Below, piece by piece: positions 1-11,500 of a DNA stretch of 24,592 bases. Each line of letters begins with the position of its first letter. Positions within the stretch are counted from its first letter, which is position 1. The notes below the pieces were generated by a model that saw only the letters and a list, made by a program, of their open reading frames with translations, searched no databases and was not told where the DNA came from. The stretch comes from Thermoplasmata archaeon (GTDB lineage: Archaea > Thermoplasmatota > Thermoplasmata > GCA-020350865), in assembly GCA_020351895.1 (NCBI GenBank), contig CP070672.1, positions 2,794,452 to 2,819,043 on the forward strand, written 5' to 3'. Made by a program: the position numbers and the translations under genes.

Positions 1-2313
1 CATTCCTTCACATCATCCCGCTCCTATGTTGCGATTCTCACGGTAACAGACACTGCAGGAAATATGGACTCCGACACTGTGAATATTTTTGTAAACAATG
101 TCCCACCCACGGCAGATGCAGGCAATGATAAATCGGGTGACGAAGGCGTACAAATATACTTTGATGGGAGTAATTCATTTGATTCTGCCTCTGATATTGA
201 CTCCCTGATATACACCTGGGATTTCGGCGATGGAAAGGTAGGAAGCGGAAAGACAATCAACCATATTTACGATGACAATGGAACTTACACGGTCACGCTC
301 TGGGTTACAGATGACGACGGTGCTACAAGTTCGGATTCGATAACAGTAACAATAAACAACACCTCACCAAAAATTACACCGATTCCCTCCCAATTTTTAC
401 TGGAGGACGAGCCCTTTACTCTACAAATCATAGTGGGCGATGTCAAGGGGGATACATTGACTTTTTCTGACAATGCTTCGATGTTCGATATAAATCCTAT
501 AACAGGAGTCATTCACTTTACTCCTACAAATATCGATGTGGGGGTGCATCTGGTAAATATCACGGTTGTAGATGATGACGGCGGAGAGAGTTATCTCATG
601 CTCCAGATAAATATCCAAAATACGAATGATCCCCCCATTATAACATCCTCACCAGTAACCATGGCTTTCGAGAATTTAACATATTACTATAATGTATTAG
701 CTGCGGATGATGATATTGATACCCTAAATTTCACCCTTGATCTAAAACCTGAGGGAATGATTATTGATTCAAATGGGATAATCACCTGGACTCCCACCTA
801 TCAGCAGGCCTCTTTGTCCTTCTTGATCATAGTTAATGTCTCGGATGGAATCGATTTTGATATACAATCATTTACCATTACGGTTATAAATGTAAATGAT
901 AAACCCTCCATCATCTCAATCCCAATTTTCATTGCCACCGAGGATATTCATTATTCATACGATGTCGAGGCAGCGGATGTGGATATCGGAGATTGGTTGT
1001 CATATGGCTTCGATGCAGCACCTGAGGGGATGAGTATGGACAGCTCATCTGGGCTTATAACCTGGATCCCCTCCAATAATCAAGTCGGAGGAAATAATGT
1101 AATCGTGAATGTGACAGATTCTTATGGTGCTTTTGTTATTCAGGAGTTTATCATCATCGTGATAAATAGTAATGATGCACCGGTTTTGGAGGATATCGGA
1201 CCTTTGGTTGGTACAGAGGGTGAGACCTTTTCCTATACGGTAACCGCCCTCGATATCGATCACAGTGATACCTTAATATTTTCAGACGACAGCCATATAT
1301 TTGACATTAACTCAAGTACCGGAATTATTTCATTCACTCCATCAAATGATGATGTTGGTGTTCATATTATTAACATAACAGTTGCTGATTACGAGGGGGC
1401 CATTGATTTTCAAAGGGTGTTATTTACAGTGAATAATGTGAACGATCCTCCTTCTATTGCGGTTATTGATCCTCAAACACTAAATGAGGATGTTCCCTAT
1501 ACCTTGATTGTATCTGCCATGGACATAGACCTAGGAGAAACATTGGTCTTATCGGACAATACAACTCTATTTGATATCGATTCTTACAGCGGGATCATAT
1601 CATTCACCCCAAAAAACGAGGATGTGGGAACCTATCTTGTTAATATCAGTGTGAAGGACAAAAGAGGAAGTTCTGCATATCAAATCGTTACCTTCACTGT
1701 AAACAATGTAAATGACCCACCCATTATCGAGCCTATTGGAGGATTAACAGCCAATGTAGGAAAGGATTTCACATTTACAGTGACATTTACTGAATTGGAT
1801 CGCGGGGATATATTGACCTTCTCAGATGACAGCGAAATATTTGATATCAATCTTAACACAGGTGAAATTTCATTTACCCCTAAGAACAAAGATGCAGGAG
1901 TTCATTATGTTACTATTACTATAACAGATATAGAAGGGGAATCCGATCAAACCACATTCACGTTCAATATCCTTGGGGAAAAGGAAGAGGAGCCCTTTGA
2001 TTTCACCTGGATTCTGTTGCTAGTTATCGTGGGTTTGATTGCTTTCTTGATAGGTTATATGATAAACAGGGAAGGGAAAATCTTACTTCCTGAAGAAAAG
2101 GGGGAAGAACAGGAGGCGGATCAAGAACCTAAGGAAATAGAGATGGAATTATTTGAGGAAGAGAAACCTCCAGAAGAAGAAAAGGTTGAGGAATCGGAAA
2201 AGATGCCACTTTCTTACGAAGAGGAAGAATCTGTGGAGTTCGAGCCAATAGAGGAGGAAGCTTTTGAGCCTGAAAGTGAAGAAAACGAATTTGAGGAGGT
2301 AAGTCACTCATAA
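1..2313 (+). CDS. Giant surface protein, C-terminal part (PKD, six cadherin/Ig-like repeats, TM anchor, acidic tail), 5' truncated
   Basis: The reading frame is open from base 1, so the gene begins upstream of the window; the ATG at 64 lies inside a domain and is not the start. Codons 1-34 are the end of a PKD domain. Codons ~35-121 are a full PKD domain with the WDFGDG signature. Codons ~122-658 are six ~90-residue cadherin/He_PIG-like repeats, typically starting after NDPP/NDAP and carrying FDIN..G.ISFTP and VG.H.VNIT. Codons ~668-689 form one transmembrane helix (FTWILLLVIVGLIAF), followed by an ~80-residue Glu-rich tail. This arrangement puts the repeats outside the cell and the tail inside. 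By analogy with the two genes that follow, the missing N-terminus is probably a signal peptide and beta-helix domain (inference). A role in adhesion or the cell envelope is likely, but the ligand is unknown. The next gene starts 30 bases downstream. Confidence 0.9.
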   Translation, partial: HSFTSSRSYVAILTVTDTAGNMDSDTVNIFVNNVPPTADAGNDKSGDEGVQIYFDGSNSFDSASDIDSLIYTWDFGDGKVGSGKTINHIYDDNGTYTVTLWVTDDDGATSSDSITVTINNTSPKITPIPSQFLLEDEPFTLQIIVGDVKGDTLTFSDNASMFDINPITGVIHFTPTNIDVGVHLVNITVVDDDGGESYLMLQINIQNTNDPPIITSSPVTMAFENLTYYYNVLAADDDIDTLNFTLDLKPEGMIIDSNGIITWTPTYQQASLSFLIIVNVSDGIDFDIQSFTITVINVNDKPSIISIPIFIATEDIHYSYDVEAADVDIGDWLSYGFDAAPEGMSMDSSSGLITWIPSNNQVGGNNVIVNVTDSYGAFVIQEFIIIVINSNDAPVLEDIGPLVGTEGETFSYTVTALDIDHSDTLIFSDDSHIFDINSSTGIISFTPSNDDVGVHIINITVADYEGAIDFQRVLFTVNNVNDPPSIAVIDPQTLNEDVPYTLIVSAMDIDLGETLVLSDNTTLFDIDSYSGIISFTPKNEDVGTYLVNISVKDKRGSSAYQIVTFTVNNVNDPPIIEPIGGLTANVGKDFTFTVTFTELDRGDILTFSDDSEIFDINLNTGEISFTPKNKDAGVHYVTITITDIEGESDQTTFTFNILGEKEEEPFDFTWILLLVIVGLIAFLIGYMINREGKILLPEEKGEEQEADQEPKEIEMELFEEEKPPEEEKVEESEKMPLSYEEEESVEFEPIEEEAFEPESEENEFEEVSHS

Positions 2314-2343
2314 GCATTATAATGTATGAAAGGAGAAGATGCA

Positions 2344-5300
2344 ATGTCCAAATACACCATAATTATATTCATCCTTGCATTATATGTTCTCTGTATAGGC
2401 GTATTTGCATCACCACCACCGGATATAGAAGGACAAACAAATTATGGGACGGAATGGACAATAGCAGGTGCTGAGTATCGTGGCAATCAAACGATAATTT
2501 TGGATGGCAACCTGACAATTGAAAGTGGAGGAAGTTTAATCCTTTATAATGTAACCTTGATGATGAACAACACTAATAATGACGGACAATATAATATCGA
2601 AGTAAAAAATGGCGGGACATTAATAATTATAAATGGCAGTAATATTACAGACTCATTAAACGATATTGATGATAATTCGGCATCTGATCATGAATTTATG
2701 TTTTGGGTAAGGGAAGGAGCCAATTTTACAATGAGAGATAGTGAATTGCATGAGTGTGGTTTTGATCTTCTAAACCACGGGCTTACAATAGAAGCTGACG
2801 GTGTGGAAATAAAAAATTCCATATTAAGTGACAACCTATATGCTCTTCGTCTTGAATCTTCAAACAGTAGCAATATTTTGGGTAATAACGCTTCCAACAA
2901 CGAATATGGAATTAATCTCATTTATTCATACGATAATAATGTCATTGGTAATAATGTCACCTCAAACATCGATTGTGGCATCCTACTTGATAATTCCAAT
3001 GGTAACAACGTAACAGGTAATATAGCCTCGAACAACAGTCATAGTATCTATCTTTATTGTTCGGAGGGTAACAACATCATAGGCAATATAGCCTCAAATA
3101 GTCGGAAATACGGCATTTATCTTAACAATTCTAATGAAAACAACATTACTAATAACAACGTCTTAAAAAATATTAATGGCATTGTTCTCAATGATTCTCA
3201 TGGAAATTACATAACAAGTAATAACGTATCCTTGAATGGTAATATTGGCATCTATCTCCCTCATTCTAGCGGGAATAACATTATAAGCAACGATGCATTG
3301 AACAACAACTATGGTATTCTTCTCCATTATTCTGATATGAACAATATCACTGGCAACAACCTCTCTTCTAACAACGAAGGCGGTATCACCCTCTATTATA
3401 CTAGTGGGAACAACATCACAAATAACACTGCCTCAAACAATCGTGATGGCATCCATATCTACCGTTCTTTCAGGAATAAAATCTCAGGTAATGCTCTCCT
3501 CACAAACATGAGATATGGCATATCTCTCGAATCCTCCGGAGGGATCAACATTATAAATAATAACATCTCCAACAACATAGATGGCATCCTCTTTATTTTT
3601 TCCGATAATAACAACATCACAGGAAACGATGTTCACTGGAACAACGGGCATGGCATCCATCTTGCTTCTTCGAATAGAAACAACATCACTGGTAACAATC
3701 TTTCGAACAATGATAATGGTGTCAATCTCTACTCATCCAGTTGGAACAATATAGCAGGCAATAACGCCTCCTCAAACATCAATTCCGGCATTAATCTCGA
3801 TCTTTCCAGCAGGAATAATATAACCCTTAATAACGCTTCGAGTAATATAAATGGCATATATCTCTACGAATCAAATAAAAACAATATTACAGATAATTAT
3901 GCTACAAACAATGAATGGGGTCTTTCTATCTCTTCTTCCAACGGGAATAATATCACGGGCAACAACCACAGCTCGAACAATGCAGGTGGTATCACGCTCA
4001 TTCAGTCTTCACAAGGAAACAAAATCACAGGAAACACTGTTACCTTAAACACCTTGGTCGGTATCTCCGTGGAATATTCCAACGGTAACAATGTCACAGA
4101 TAATCAGGCTTCTTCGAATTTCGGAATTGGCATCTATATATATTATTCCAATGGGACCAAAATCAGAGCTAATATTGTCTCAAATAATGGAAATGGCATC
4201 GTTGTAGGGGAGTCTTATGGTAATAACATAACCGATAACAACGCCTCATCCAATAATTTTTTTGGCATCCGTATATATTCTTCAGATGAGAATAACATCA
4301 CGAACAATACCGCCATGTTAAACGGTGGGAGCGGTATCAAGCTCCAATCTTCAACAAAAAATAATATCACTAATAATCTAGTTTATGATAATGATCTTGG
4401 TATCTCTCTTTCAAATTCGAAGGAGAACACTGTTGCTGAGAACGACCTTTTGCGGAACTTCTGGGAAAACATAGCCATTTCCTCTTCTAGTGATAATAAC
4501 AATGTATTTAATAATACTATTTCAACCTCTAATAAAGGAATTTATATCTATCAGTCAAGTTACAATAACATTACGAGCAATAATATTTTAAATAACGGTT
4601 GGGGCATACATCTCGAATCTTCAAGTAAAAACAACATTACCGGTAACAACGTGACATCCAATGTTATATCCGGTATCTATCTTGAATCTTCCGATGACAA
4701 TAGAATCAGTAATAATAATGGAACGAACAACGATTATGCCTTCTATATTGAATCTTCTCACATGAACAACATTGAAAATAACTATGCCTCGGGAAACTTA
4801 TTCGGATTATATCTCGATTCTTCGGATTGGAACAACATTACTAACAATACGATGTATTTGAATACTATTATGGGTACATATCTTGGCAATTCCGATTGGA
4901 ATAACATCACCGGTAATTTATTTTCGGAAAATGATGATATAGGTATAAGGTTATGGTCTTCCACCGGAAATACTCTCCAGGAGAATACTGCTTCAGATCA
5001 GTTAGATACTGGCATCTCCCTCATGGATTCTAACGGAAACAATATCATTAATAACTTACTCTTCAAAAATGTGAAGGGGATAAATTTAAGGGATTCTATG
5101 GGAAACAATATTACCAGCAATTCTCTCTTAAACAATTATTACGGGATCCGCCTCCGTACTTCGAGAGGGAACAATATTACAAACAACAATGTTTTCTCAG
5201 TTAATGATTATGGCATTATGCTTAGCTCATCCCACAGAAATAACATTAAAGGTAATAATGCATCGAATAACCACTATTGTATCTATCTCGATTCTTCCAA

Positions 5301-8300
5301 TGGAAATAACATAATCGAAAATAACGTCTCCAATAATCAATGGAGTTATGGCGTCTATCTCGATTCTTCCAGCGGTAACAACCTGACTGCCAACACATTT
5401 TTAATTAATGGATATGGTGTCTTCCTTTCAATGTCTTCTAACAATATCATAGAAAACTGTAATATTTCTTCAAGTTATTTCTACGGAGTACAAGCAGAAG
5501 CAAACTCACACAACAATCTAATAGTCAATTCTTCATTTTCTAATTCCAGGTTAAACAACATATATCTTGATGATAACAGTAGCATTACAGCAATCAATAC
5601 AACCTTTAATGAATCTAAGATATATTTTGATGACACAAAATCTACGCTCACGGTTAAATGGTTTATGCATGTTTATGTGAGATCGACAGATGATTTACCG
5701 ATTTCAAATGTCACAGTGTTCGTATCTAATATTACAAATGACCAGGTTGAGGGATCCCCTTTCACAACCGGGGTTGATGGTTATGTTGGGTGGATAATTG
5801 TTACAGAGAGGGTTCAGAATTCCACTACCAATGTCTCTCACACTCCCAATAATGTTAGTGTCACGTTAAACGGAATTAATGGATATGCAGAACCTGACCC
5901 TGTAATGAATCTGTCCAAAGTTATAATCATCATATTAGACACAGAAAAACCTGTGCCAGATGCAGGTATGGATACCTCAGTTGATGAAGACGAGCAATAC
6001 ATTTTTGATGGGAGTGGTTCAATTGATAATGTGGGAATACTAAATTTGACCTGGAACTTTGGAGAGGGTGTTTTAGGTTATGGAATGTCACCTGCATACA
6101 CTTTCACATCCTCTGGTGTCTATGTTGTGGTTCTCAATGTTACAGACACATCGGGTAATTGGAATACAGATACAGTAAATGTATTTGTTAACAATGTCCA
6201 TCCAACTGCCAATGCAGGTAGTGATGTGGTAGGTATCGAAGGAGAGCAAATAAATTTCGATGGGGGTAATTCCGTTGATTCTGACTCGGATATCGATCTA
6301 TTAATTTATACATGGGATTTTGGGGACGGAGCAGGTGGCAGTGGAAAGGTTATTAACCACACTTACGAAGATAACGGAATTTACACCGTTACTCTTAGGG
6401 TTACAGATGATGATGGAGCCACGAGTTTGGATTCGATCATTGCCACAGTAAACAATGCGGAACCTATTATAGAGCCCGTACCACCTCAGTTTTTACAGGA
6501 GGACCAGGCTTATTCTCTTTTGGTGATTGCATCCGATGTAAACGAGGATACAATCACCTTTTCCGACAACACAACTTTGTTTGAAATCAATTCCGTAACC
6601 GGTCTTATCTCATTCACTCCTACGAATTCGGATGTGGGGATGCATCTAGTTAATATCACTGCATTGGATGATGATGGAGCCGAAAGTTATATGGAAATTC
6701 TGGTGAATATTCTCAATACAAATGATGCTCCGATCATCATTTCTTCACCGATACCCACTGCTACTGAGAACTCCACATATTTTTACAATATCTCGGCCAT
6801 GGATGATGATATGGATACTTTTACGTACACATTAGAATTAAATCCGGCGGGCATGAGCATAGATGCAAATGGAAAGATCTTATGGATACCTACCAATCAG
6901 CAGACCTCTCAAACATTCCTGGTTACGGTTAATGTCTCGGACGGGACAGATTCTGATATTCAGACATTTAGTATTGTAGTGAAAAACATAAACGATATAC
7001 CAACTATAATATCCACACCAATTTTGAATGCCACAGAGGATATTCAATATAACTATAATGTGGAAGGGATTGATGTTGATTTTGGTGACTGGCTGACATA
7101 CGATCTAACGACTGCTCCTTTGGGGATGAGTATAGACAGCTCATCCGGTCTCATTAACTGGGTCCCCACCAACGAACAAGTAGGTGATCACGACGTCATA
7201 GTGAATTTGACTGACTCTCAAGGTGCCTTTGTTATTCAAGAATATATAATTCACGTGATTAATTCAAACGATGCACCTGTTCTTGAACCAATAGGTCCCA
7301 TGGTTGCATACGAAGATCAATTATTTTATTATAATGTGGTTGCTTACGATTCTGATTCATCCGATACACTGAGCTTTTATGAGGATTCCGATTTATTCCA
7401 GATCGAAGAAGACACCGGGATAATCTCTTTTACACCTTCCAATGAAAATGTAGGATTGTATACAATAAAAATCACGGTTTTAGATTTCATGGGTGCTTCC
7501 CATAACGAAACATTGATACTCACCGTAATAAATACAAACGATCCCCCGATTTTGGATCCCATCGGTGATATGCAATTAAATGAGGATTCAGCCTTTTCCT
7601 TAACAGTCACGGCATCTGATATGGATTTGGTCGATTATATCATCTTTTTGGATAACACTACATTATTCGATATCAATCCCTCAAATGGCGCAATTGCTTT
7701 TACCCCGACAAATGAAGATGTAGGTGTATATAATGTCAATATATCGGCTGTTGACCAAAATGGTGGTTTTGATCATCAGGATGTCACTTTTATCATCGAG
7801 AATACCAATGATCCTCCAATGATTGAGCCTATGGGAGCAATGGTTTTAGAGGTGGGGAAGTCTTTCAGTTACGAAGTTACTGCCCAAGATCCTGATTCAG
7901 GAGATTCACTGACCTTCTCGGATGACACATGGCTTTTTAATATAGACCCAAGCACAGGTAAGATATCACTTACTCCATCCGATGATTCAGCCGGATTACA
8001 TTATGTGACAGTCACAGTCACAGATGAAAATGGAGAATCCGATCAAATCACATTCTCATTCAATATTCTCGGGGAAGAGGAGGAGGAGCCCTTTGATTTC
8101 ACCTGGATTCTTCTTCTAGTCATTGTGGGCTTGCTTGCCTTTATATTGGGTTACATGATGAACAGGAAAATGGCAAAGGGACTTTTGGAAGAAAAGGAGG
8201 AACAAAAGGAGGATATAGAGCCAGAGGAAATTGAAATGGAATTATTAGATGAGGAGCCAAATGAAGAGGATGAAGGGGAAGAAATAGAAAAGGAATTTCC

Positions 8301-8544
8301 ACCACCTCCGCCGCAAGAAGAGAAAGATTTGGAAAAGGAAATTGTTAAACCACCCTCTGTAGATGAGGATTTTTTCGAGTTCGAAGCAATAGATGAGGAT
8401 GGTGAAAGGGATTTAGATGAATCAACAGATTTTGAGGAGAAGGGACAATCGAAAAACGGTGAAAATACAGAGTCAAAGGTAGAGGAGGATTTAAAAGAGG
8501 AATACACATCAGAGGATAAAAATAGTGAGGAATCTGAGGAGTAG
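2344..8544 (+). CDS. Giant NosD-like beta-helix / PKD / cadherin-like surface protein, 2066 aa, membrane anchored
   Basis: I chose ATG 2344 because the in-frame ATG at 2326 overlaps the AAAGGAG ribosome-binding site (2330-2335), which is well spaced for 2344. Residues 1-24 form a signal peptide (KYTIIIFILALYVLCIGVFA). Residues ~150-1075 are a very long right-handed beta-helix of about 40 rungs, each ~22-24 residues, with YGIYL..SS..NNITGNN..S patterns (NosD/PbH1 type). Residues ~1099-1195 are a TVKWFMHV-containing beta domain resembling carboxypeptidase-regulatory-like folds. PKD domains lie at ~1202-1285 (WNFGEG, degenerate) and ~1286-1372 (WDFGDG). Six cadherin/Ig-like repeats span ~1373-1909. 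A transmembrane helix at ~1920-1940 and a 126-residue acidic tail follow. Beta-helix domains of this kind often bind or cleave polysaccharide; I see no catalytic residues I can name, so adhesion or an S-layer-associated role is as likely. It is probably co-transcribed with both neighbours. Confidence 0.9.
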   Translation: MSKYTIIIFILALYVLCIGVFASPPPDIEGQTNYGTEWTIAGAEYRGNQTIILDGNLTIESGGSLILYNVTLMMNNTNNDGQYNIEVKNGGTLIIINGSNITDSLNDIDDNSASDHEFMFWVREGANFTMRDSELHECGFDLLNHGLTIEADGVEIKNSILSDNLYALRLESSNSSNILGNNASNNEYGINLIYSYDNNVIGNNVTSNIDCGILLDNSNGNNVTGNIASNNSHSIYLYCSEGNNIIGNIASNSRKYGIYLNNSNENNITNNNVLKNINGIVLNDSHGNYITSNNVSLNGNIGIYLPHSSGNNIISNDALNNNYGILLHYSDMNNITGNNLSSNNEGGITLYYTSGNNITNNTASNNRDGIHIYRSFRNKISGNALLTNMRYGISLESSGGINIINNNISNNIDGILFIFSDNNNITGNDVHWNNGHGIHLASSNRNNITGNNLSNNDNGVNLYSSSWNNIAGNNASSNINSGINLDLSSRNNITLNNASSNINGIYLYESNKNNITDNYATNNEWGLSISSSNGNNITGNNHSSNNAGGITLIQSSQGNKITGNTVTLNTLVGISVEYSNGNNVTDNQASSNFGIGIYIYYSNGTKIRANIVSNNGNGIVVGESYGNNITDNNASSNNFFGIRIYSSDENNITNNTAMLNGGSGIKLQSSTKNNITNNLVYDNDLGISLSNSKENTVAENDLLRNFWENIAISSSSDNNNVFNNTISTSNKGIYIYQSSYNNITSNNILNNGWGIHLESSSKNNITGNNVTSNVISGIYLESSDDNRISNNNGTNNDYAFYIESSHMNNIENNYASGNLFGLYLDSSDWNNITNNTMYLNTIMGTYLGNSDWNNITGNLFSENDDIGIRLWSSTGNTLQENTASDQLDTGISLMDSNGNNIINNLLFKNVKGINLRDSMGNNITSNSLLNNYYGIRLRTSRGNNITNNNVFSVNDYGIMLSSSHRNNIKGNNASNNHYCIYLDSSNGNNIIENNVSNNQWSYGVYLDSSSGNNLTANTFLINGYGVFLSMSSNNIIENCNISSSYFYGVQAEANSHNNLIVNSSFSNSRLNNIYLDDNSSITAINTTFNESKIYFDDTKSTLTVKWFMHVYVRSTDDLPISNVTVFVSNITNDQVEGSPFTTGVDGYVGWIIVTERVQNSTTNVSHTPNNVSVTLNGINGYAEPDPVMNLSKVIIIILDTEKPVPDAGMDTSVDEDEQYIFDGSGSIDNVGILNLTWNFGEGVLGYGMSPAYTFTSSGVYVVVLNVTDTSGNWNTDTVNVFVNNVHPTANAGSDVVGIEGEQINFDGGNSVDSDSDIDLLIYTWDFGDGAGGSGKVINHTYEDNGIYTVTLRVTDDDGATSLDSIIATVNNAEPIIEPVPPQFLQEDQAYSLLVIASDVNEDTITFSDNTTLFEINSVTGLISFTPTNSDVGMHLVNITALDDDGAESYMEILVNILNTNDAPIIISSPIPTATENSTYFYNISAMDDDMDTFTYTLELNPAGMSIDANGKILWIPTNQQTSQTFLVTVNVSDGTDSDIQTFSIVVKNINDIPTIISTPILNATEDIQYNYNVEGIDVDFGDWLTYDLTTAPLGMSIDSSSGLINWVPTNEQVGDHDVIVNLTDSQGAFVIQEYIIHVINSNDAPVLEPIGPMVAYEDQLFYYNVVAYDSDSSDTLSFYEDSDLFQIEEDTGIISFTPSNENVGLYTIKITVLDFMGASHNETLILTVINTNDPPILDPIGDMQLNEDSAFSLTVTASDMDLVDYIIFLDNTTLFDINPSNGAIAFTPTNEDVGVYNVNISAVDQNGGFDHQDVTFIIENTNDPPMIEPMGAMVLEVGKSFSYEVTAQDPDSGDSLTFSDDTWLFNIDPSTGKISLTPSDDSAGLHYVTVTVTDENGESDQITFSFNILGEEEEEPFDFTWILLLVIVGLLAFILGYMMNRKMAKGLLEEKEEQKEDIEPEEIEMELLDEEPNEEDEGEEIEKEFPPPPPQEEKDLEKEIVKPPSVDEDFFEFEAIDEDGERDLDESTDFEEKGQSKNGENTESKVEEDLKEEYTSEDKNSEESEE
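2800..5570 (+). repeat. Degenerate tandem repeat encoding the beta-helix rungs
   Basis: About 40 imperfect units of roughly 66-72 bp recur here. Each contains versions of AAYAACATYACnGGTAAYAAC and GGCATCTATCTC-like blocks, which encode NNITGNN and GIYL. The repeats are entirely coding and in frame. They would be prone to slippage or recombination, so rung number may vary between strains (inference). Confidence 0.75.
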
Positions 8545-8546
8545 TC

Positions 8547-11500
8547 ATGAGAAATTCCATTGTATCTATCTTGATTGTTTGGGTATTCGTATGTTCATCC
8601 TTAATTGGCATAATCACTTTCATCCCAGATGATACAGCGAATGCTGGAACCATCATTACAGTTGATGATAGTGGAGGAGCAGATCATTTTAAGATCCAGG
8701 ATGCAATCAATGCAAGTAGCAACGGTGATACTGTCTTTGTCTTTTCAGGGACTTACTATGAACATGTGGTTGTAACCAAGTCCATAAATCTCACCGGGGA
8801 GGATAAGCCAACCACGATTATCGATGGTACTGGAAGCGGTGTAGTTGTAAAAGTCACAGCAAATAAAGTGAATATCTCGGGATTCACAATCACAAATTCC
8901 GGATTTACCGAGGATGATGCAGGTCTGAGATTGGAATCCGATAACAATACTGTCTTTAACAACGATATCACTTCCACCGACAGACATGCAATCTACCTCC
9001 ATTTCTCGGATGAAAATAAAATCCTGAATAACACCCTTTCCTCGAATGATTGGGATGGAATAGTACTTTATTCTTCCGACCATAACGAGATTAAGGGAAA
9101 CAAAGTGCTCTCAAATATGGAGGTGGGGATCCATCTCCAGTATTCCAAGGAAAATATAATTGCGGAAAACAATGCTTCAGATAATTATTGGGGTATAGTC
9201 GCCTTTGAATCCATTAATAATGTAATCACAAATAATACTGCATATTCAAATGAATACAATGGTGTTGTCCTCAGGTCCTCCGCCAACTACAACACTGTTT
9301 CCTATAACAATCTATGGGAGAATGGAGATCCCATGTTCATAGGAAATGGGGGTCTCGATATCGATACAGCATCTAACAATGAAGTTTTTGGTAACAATAT
9401 TTCGAATAATAACGGTGAAGGCATATATGTCGAGAGATCCAACTTGAATAGTATATATAACAACACTGTTTGGAATAATATCGATAAGTGGGGGATCTTT
9501 CTAAAGAACTCGGATTGGAATTTTATAATAAACAACACTGCCACGGACCAGGAGATCGGCATATATCTGCAGTCTTCCATCCAGAATTATGTAAAGGACA
9601 ATTATGCCGCATTCAATACCAAACACGGGATCTACCTTTGGTTTTCAGATAGTAACAATATTATCGATAACACGGTCTATTCCAATGGAATGGGCGGATT
9701 CTTTATTCATGAGTCGAGCCAGAACACATTCAGAAGAAACAACATTTCCCAAAGCGGTGAATACGGTGTCTACCTAATTGGAAATTCATTGGATAATCTT
9801 ATCATTAACTGCTCTGTAACATCGTCCACCGATTATGATTTCTATTTGGATGAATTCTTCGGGATTCCCCACGGATCCATAATCAACACGACCTTTGATA
9901 AATCAAAGGTCTTTTTCGACACCCCAAACTCAACGTTCACAGTTAAATGGTACATGCATGTAAAAGTTGAATCAACAGATGGAAATCCGATTCCCGGTGC
10001 AGTAGTAGAGATTGTGAATATCACGGATGACCCGGTAGTTGGCTCTCCTTTTATCACTGATAGTGCTGGCTACATCGGGTGGATCGTGGTCTCAGAATAC
10101 ACCCAAAATGACACCAATGGTGATGATCCAGGTGGAGATCACAAGGTATATTTCACGCCCCACAATATCAAGGCAACCCTAAACGAGATTGTAGGATACG
10201 CAGCCCCCGATCCTTACATGGACATAAGTAAGGTCGTGACGGTAGTCTTAGACATCCAAAAACCCACTGCAGATGCGGGAATGGATGTGTCCTTGGACGA
10301 AGATGAGTCCTACACATTTGATGGTGGCAACTCAATTGATAACATTGGTGTAATAAACTGGTCCTGGGATTTCGGTGACGGGAAGTTTGGGTATGGTAAG
10401 ACACACACGCATTATTACACCTCATCCGGTTATTATGTAGGAGAGCTGAATGCCACGGATTACGCAGGTAACTGGGATACCGATACTATAAACATATTTG
10501 TTAACAATGTCCCTCCAACTGCCGATGCTGGAGATGATCGAGCAGGTTATGAAGGGTCACAGTTTATTTTTGATGGGAGTAATTCCACTGACACGCCCTC
10601 TGATCTCGATTCACTGATATACATCTGGGATTTCGGCGATGGAACCGTTGGGAGCGGAAAAATAGTGAATCACAGTTATGATGAGAACGGGACATACATT
10701 GTCACACTTCAGGTTACAGACGATGATGGAGCCACAAGCATTGATTCGAATACTGTCACTGCAAACAACGCAGCCCCTGTAATCACACCCATTCCCCTTC
10801 AGTTTTTACAGGAAGATGAGGTATATTCACTCCAGGTTGTGGCAAATGATGTTAAAGGAGATTCCTTCACGTTTTCAGACAATACTGCCTTATTCGATAT
10901 AGATCCTGTTTTAGGCATCATTTCGTTTACACCCACACACGCAGATTTGGGAACCCATCTGGTAAATATTACCGTCATGGATGATGATGGGGCCGAAAGC
11001 TATATTGAAATCAATATGAGAATCGAAAATACCAATGATCCTCCAATCATCATTTCCTACCCCATAACAACTGCTGAGGAGGAGTCTATGTACTACTACG
11101 ATGTATTGGTTTCTGATGAGGACCAGGACCCGCTCTTTTACTATCTGGATTTAAAGCCGGAGGGCATGAACATAGATTCCAATGGTAGGATTACTTGGGT
11201 TCCCACAAATCAACAGGCTCATCAGACTTTTACGGTCTCAGTGAACGTCTCTGACTGGTATGACTTTGATATTCAAACATTTAGTGTTTCTGTAATGAAT
11301 GTAAATGATATACCTGTGATCACCTCTCAAGCGAATTTGAGTGCCACAGAGGATGTCCTTTATTCCTATGATGTTATGGCGATTGATGAGGATATTGGGG
11401 ATAGATTGGTTTTTAGCCTGGATACAGCCCCTATGGGGATGAACATAGATGGCTTGACAGGACTTATTACCTGGATACCCACAAATGATCAGGTTGGAAA

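Noticed and set aside
1980..2313. PGF-CTERM or similar archaeosortase sorting signal at the C-termini of the giant proteins
   Set aside because: The membrane helix is followed by long acidic tails rather than a short basic end, and no PGF-type motif precedes it.
2800..5570. Regularly repeated DNA units resembling a CRISPR or minisatellite array
   Set aside because: Units are imperfect, in frame, have no unique spacers, and encode beta-helix rungs inside one long open gene.
8151..8507. Minus-strand open frame of 118 codons, Ser-rich
   Set aside because: It is the antisense of the Glu-rich tail (GAG/GAA read backwards gives CTC/TTC and Ser codons); no ribosome-binding site and no family resemblance.
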